Below are positions 61,337-64,000 of a stretch of 64,000 nt of DNA, in pieces. The stretch spans positions 47,449-111,448 of the forward strand of contig CABKMN010000005.1 of the NCBI GenBank assembly GCA_902373525.1, in the 5' to 3' direction. The notes beneath the pieces were generated by a model that saw only the letters and a list, made by a program, of their open reading frames with translations, was not told the DNA's origin and ran no database searches. How positions within the stretch are numbered: position 1 is the stretch's first letter; the number at the start of each line of letters is the position of its first letter. The DNA is from an uncultured Bilophila sp. GTDB taxonomy: Bacteria; Desulfobacterota; Desulfovibrionia; Desulfovibrionales; Desulfovibrionaceae. Position numbers and translations under genes: made by a program.

Positions 61337-62710
61337 ATGCAAAAGCATTACGACGCCATCATTATCGGATTTGGAAAGGGAGGCAAGACGCTGGCGGGAT
61401 TCCTCGCGGATCGGGGACAGTCCGTGGCGATCATCGAACGCTCGAACATGATGTACGGCGGGACCTGCATCAACATCGCCTGCATCCCCACCAAGACGCT
61501 GGTCCATGAGGCCCGCAGGAGCCTGTGCCGCGGAGACCGCGATTTCGCCGAAAAGGCCGCCGACTACAAACGCGCCATCGCCCGCAAAAACGAAGTGACC
61601 GGCTTCCTGCGCGGCAAAAACTACGCCATGCTGGCCGACCGCGACACTGTGGACGTCATCACCGGCACGGCCTCCTTCCTCTCTCCGCACGATGTGCAGG
61701 TAAAGACCGCCGACGAAACGCTGATGCTGTCCGGGGACCGCATCTTCATCAACACCGGGGGCGAAACCGTCATCCCGCCCATCGAAGGCGTCCGGGAAAA
61801 TCCGCGCGTCTACACCAGTACCACCATGCTCGATCTTGAGGAACTGCCCCGGCGGCTGGTCATCCTCGGCGGCGGGTACATCGCGCTGGAATTCGCGTCC
61901 TTCTATGCGGAATTCGGTTCACAGGTCACCATACTGGAGCGCAGCCCCCGCTTCCTCGCCCGTGAGGACGCCGATGTGGCGGAAAGCGTACGCAAGGCGC
62001 TGGAGGCCAGAGGCGTGACGATTCTTACCGGCACCTCCGTAACCGCCGTGCGCGACGCCGGGGCCGAAGCCGAGGTCCGGTTCCTCCTCGACGGCACCGA
62101 ACGGACGCTTCCCGCCGACGCCGTCCTGCTCGCCACGGGCCGCCGCCCGCTGACCGCCGGACTGAATCTGGAAGCCGCCGGCGTCGAACTCACCGAACAG
62201 GGGGCCGTCCGCGTTGACGAGCACCTGCAAACGTCCGTTCCCCACATCTGGGCGATGGGCGACGTCAAGGGCGGGCTGCAATTCACCTATATCTCGCTGG
62301 ACGACTTCCGCATCATCCGGGACGCGCTGTACGGCGAAGGCAAACGCGTGATCAGCGACCGCGATCCGGCCTATACCGTGTTCATGGACCCGCCGCTCGG
62401 GCGCGTGGGGCTCACCGAACAGGCCGCCCGCGACAAGGGGCTGGACGTCAAGGTCGCCGTCCTTCCCGCCGCCGCCATTCCCCGCGCCCGGCTCATGGAC
62501 GAAACCACCGGCATGCTCAAGGCCGTAGTGGACGCGAAGACCGGAGCCGTTCTCGGCTGCGCCCTGCACTGCGCCGACGCCGGGGAAATGATCAACGTCG
62601 TGGAGGTCGCCATCCGGGCGGGCAAGGACGCCGCCTTCCTGCGCGACATGATTTACACCCATCCGTCCATGACCGAAGCGCTGAACGATTTGTTCGCCAA
62701 ACTCGCCTGA
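61337..62710 (+). CDS. RclA-like pyridine nucleotide-disulfide oxidoreductase
   Basis: The 457-residue flavoprotein (MQKHYDAIIIGFGKGGKTLA) carries FAD-binding GFGKGGKTLA, the redox pair in GGTCINIACIPTKTLVH (C44 and C49), the NAD(P)-binding LGGGYIALEFASFYAEFGSQ, and the dimer-interface end YTHPSMTEALNDLF. It groups with RclA/mercuric reductase-type enzymes. RclA of E. coli protects against hypochlorous acid and binds copper; the pairing with a rhodanese under a TetR fits an oxidant or reactive-sulfur response. No mercury-specific cysteines occur at the C-terminus. Confidence 0.9.
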   Translation: MQKHYDAIIIGFGKGGKTLAGFLADRGQSVAIIERSNMMYGGTCINIACIPTKTLVHEARRSLCRGDRDFAEKAADYKRAIARKNEVTGFLRGKNYAMLADRDTVDVITGTASFLSPHDVQVKTADETLMLSGDRIFINTGGETVIPPIEGVRENPRVYTSTTMLDLEELPRRLVILGGGYIALEFASFYAEFGSQVTILERSPRFLAREDADVAESVRKALEARGVTILTGTSVTAVRDAGAEAEVRFLLDGTERTLPADAVLLATGRRPLTAGLNLEAAGVELTEQGAVRVDEHLQTSVPHIWAMGDVKGGLQFTYISLDDFRIIRDALYGEGKRVISDRDPAYTVFMDPPLGRVGLTEQAARDKGLDVKVAVLPAAAIPRARLMDETTGMLKAVVDAKTGAVLGCALHCADAGEMINVVEVAIRAGKDAAFLRDMIYTHPSMTEALNDLFAKLA

Positions 62711-62774
62711 GCCTCGGGAAGTTCGGCAAGCGGCTTCCGCTCCGTCGCTTCCGAATACGTCCCGCACGGTCCGA

Positions 62775-62808
62775 CAGGAAGGCCCCGCGCCATCGTGGGG
62801 CCTTCCTG
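62775..62808. terminator. Terminator between RclA-like and DMT genes
   Basis: The stem CAGGAAGGCCCC / GGGGCCTTCCTG is a perfect 12-bp match with a 10-nt loop between converging genes. T-runs are poor on both sides. Confidence 0.65.
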
Positions 62809-62839
62809 CGTTCCCCTTCCGCCCCACGGCATCCTTCGT

Positions 62840-63766
62840 TCAGACATTCCGGGGGAGCGTTTCGGCTCCGGCCCGCACCGTTGCCTTGGGCAGTCCGCGC
62901 CTGCCCGCCGCATGGAACAGGCCGAGCCCGCACAGGATAACCGCCCCGCCGATCCACGTTTCCGGTCCGGGCAGCTCGCTTATCACCGCGTAGCCGAGCA
63001 CCAGCGACAGCAACGGCGTCAAAAACATGAACTTCGTCACCTCACTGGTATTCGCCGAGAGGGACAACGCCCGCGCCCACAGCAGGTATGCCAGCGCACT
63101 CGGGAAAACGCCCAGAAACACCACGGCGGCCACGTGCGGCGCGGGGGCCGCCATGATCTCGCGTACCGATTCGGGCAGAAAGCCCGCAAGCATCGCCGTC
63201 GCCGTCAAAAAGCTGTACGCCGTTATCTGGAGGGAAGAATACGCACCCGCAAGTTTCCGCTGGATCACGTTGTAGCCGCTGATGGCGAAGGACGCCGCCA
63301 GCATCCAGAACACGCCCCCATTGATCGAGACGGCCCCGTTCCACAGCATCAGGACAAGCACCCCGGCGAAGGCCAGCAGCAAGGCCGCCCACCCCATCGC
63401 CCGCAAACGCTCACGGAACAGGAAGGAAGCCAACAGCGCGGTGATGATCGGAGCCGTGGAGATAAGGATACACCCGGTGGTGGCGGTCAGCGTTTCCGAC
63501 CCCTTATTGAACGTATACAGATAGATGGAAAATCCCAGCGCACCGGAAAGCGCGAACCGGGGCAGTTCCCGCCAGCCGAACAGCCCGATCTTCTTGACGC
63601 GCAGGACGGCATACAGCGTCACGGACGCGATGGCGCAGCGCAGGAACCCGAGCCCCGTTGAAGAAAAGGATTGCAGGGCCACCTTGGTGAACACAAAGGC
63701 CGACGACCACAACGCCACGGTGGCGAACGCATACCACTGACTCGAAGCAAACAGGTTCCTGTTCAT
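62840..63766 (-). CDS. EamA/DMT-superfamily transporter
   Basis: ATG 63766 (MNRNLFASSQWYAFATVALW) follows GGAGGA. The 308-residue protein has ten helices as two EamA repeats (FLRCAIASVTLYAVLRV; LISTAPIITALLASFLFRER; and in the second half FLTPLLSLVLGYAVISELPG). The layout matches RhaT/YdcZ-like metabolite exporters. Its substrate is unknown. It is monocistronic. Confidence 0.92.
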   Translation of the reverse strand: MNRNLFASSQWYAFATVALWSSAFVFTKVALQSFSSTGLGFLRCAIASVTLYAVLRVKKIGLFGWRELPRFALSGALGFSIYLYTFNKGSETLTATTGCILISTAPIITALLASFLFRERLRAMGWAALLLAFAGVLVLMLWNGAVSINGGVFWMLAASFAISGYNVIQRKLAGAYSSLQITAYSFLTATAMLAGFLPESVREIMAAPAPHVAAVVFLGVFPSALAYLLWARALSLSANTSEVTKFMFLTPLLSLVLGYAVISELPGPETWIGGAVILCGLGLFHAAGRRGLPKATVRAGAETLPRNV

Positions 63767-63873
63767 GTCTTCCTCCGCAGCTTCCTCCATAGCGGTGACC
63801 GCCTCCGCTGTCCACAGGAAAAGCCCGCCGCGAAGCCGCCCTTCCTCCGAAGCCTTCCGGTACACCTGACGAC

Positions 63874-63908
63874 AAAAAGGGGATGGGAACCTTTCCCACC
63901 CCCCTTTC
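63874..63908. terminator. Terminator-like hairpin downstream of the gene at the right edge
   Basis: AAAGGGG / CCCCTTT with inner TGGGA / TCCCA pairing lies between the DMT gene promoter and the partial gene on the minus strand. Confidence 0.5.
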
Positions 63909-63949
63909 GGTAAAGAGGTCAGCCGAGATCAGCCGGATTTCCGGCCCGT

Positions 63950-64000
63950 TCAGCCGACGAGCTTGGCGTAGTCTGCGGCGGAGATGCGTCCGCCCTCATC
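63950..64000 (-). CDS. C-terminal 16 residues of a gene continuing past the right edge
   Basis: The minus strand reads DEGGRISAADYAKLVG and TGA (63950-63952), followed downstream by a terminator. The fragment is too short to identify. Confidence 0.6.
   Translation of the reverse strand, partial: DEGGRISAADYAKLVG

Overview
The window is about 64 kb of a GC-rich genome. It looks like a member of the Desulfovibrionaceae, possibly close to Bilophila or Desulfovibrio. The pointers are TRAP-transporter genes, an ssrA RNA encoding a tag ending NDYDYAYAA (I recall a near-identical tag from Desulfovibrio desulfuricans), and a large type V autotransporter with an extended signal sequence. This assignment is an inference, because no 16S rRNA or other species marker is present.

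Layout. 1-3.2 kb: a TRAP solute-binding protein cut by the left edge, a TerC/CBS/CorC membrane protein and a small lipoprotein, then tRNA-Gln and tRNA-Glu. 3.3-15.2 kb: an integrative mobilizable element inserted in the 3' end of tRNA-Glu. It is bounded by 49-bp att repeats with one mismatch and carries an integrase, an AlpA-like regulator, a primase-helicase beside iteron-like repeats, a frameshifted MobV relaxase, a serine recombinase, a Fic protein and a TIR-domain protein. Several of its genes are visibly decaying: the lipoprotein, mobV, fic and an integrase remnant. 15.6-24.9 kb: an RND efflux operon (outer-membrane channel, adaptor, pump), a 5'-nucleotidase-type lipoprotein and a short-chain dehydrogenase. 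25.2-32.3 kb: a secreted amidohydrolase with a C-terminal sorting-like tail, divergent from an operon of response regulator, peptide-type binding protein and histidine kinase.

32.4-45.5 kb: galE, a small membrane protein, an aromatic amino acid permease, an MFS exporter, trpS, a MarR/SnoaL/flavodoxin group, a TRAP small-permease relic, tRNA-Leu, an M23 endopeptidase and a nucleoside-deaminase-type enzyme. 45.8-50.1 kb: an ABC importer (binding protein, ATPase, permease) interleaved with an AbrB-type membrane protein, a MITE-like repeat and two CrcB fluoride channels. 50.2-54.3 kb: a small secreted protein, an AI-2E-family transporter, a DegP/HtrA protease and ssrA. 54.5-64 kb: the 1729-residue autotransporter, a TetR-controlled rhodanese plus RclA-like flavoprotein, a DMT exporter, and the last 16 residues of a gene that runs off the right edge.

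The most striking signal is three long AG/CT dinucleotide tracts of 9-10 units. One lies inside the histidine kinase gene and puts it out of frame between its phospho-acceptor and ATPase domains. Losing one AG unit restores a normal full-length kinase, so the gene looks like an ON/OFF phase-variable two-component sensor captured in the OFF state. The second lies 131-150 bp upstream of the autotransporter start, and the third lies between the aromatic permease and the MFS exporter. Together they suggest repeat-driven variation of surface and sensory functions. Other items worth following are a 32-bp motif shared by two promoters, putative integrase arm sites at both ends of the island, and a small transmembrane protein directly behind the decayed lipoprotein.
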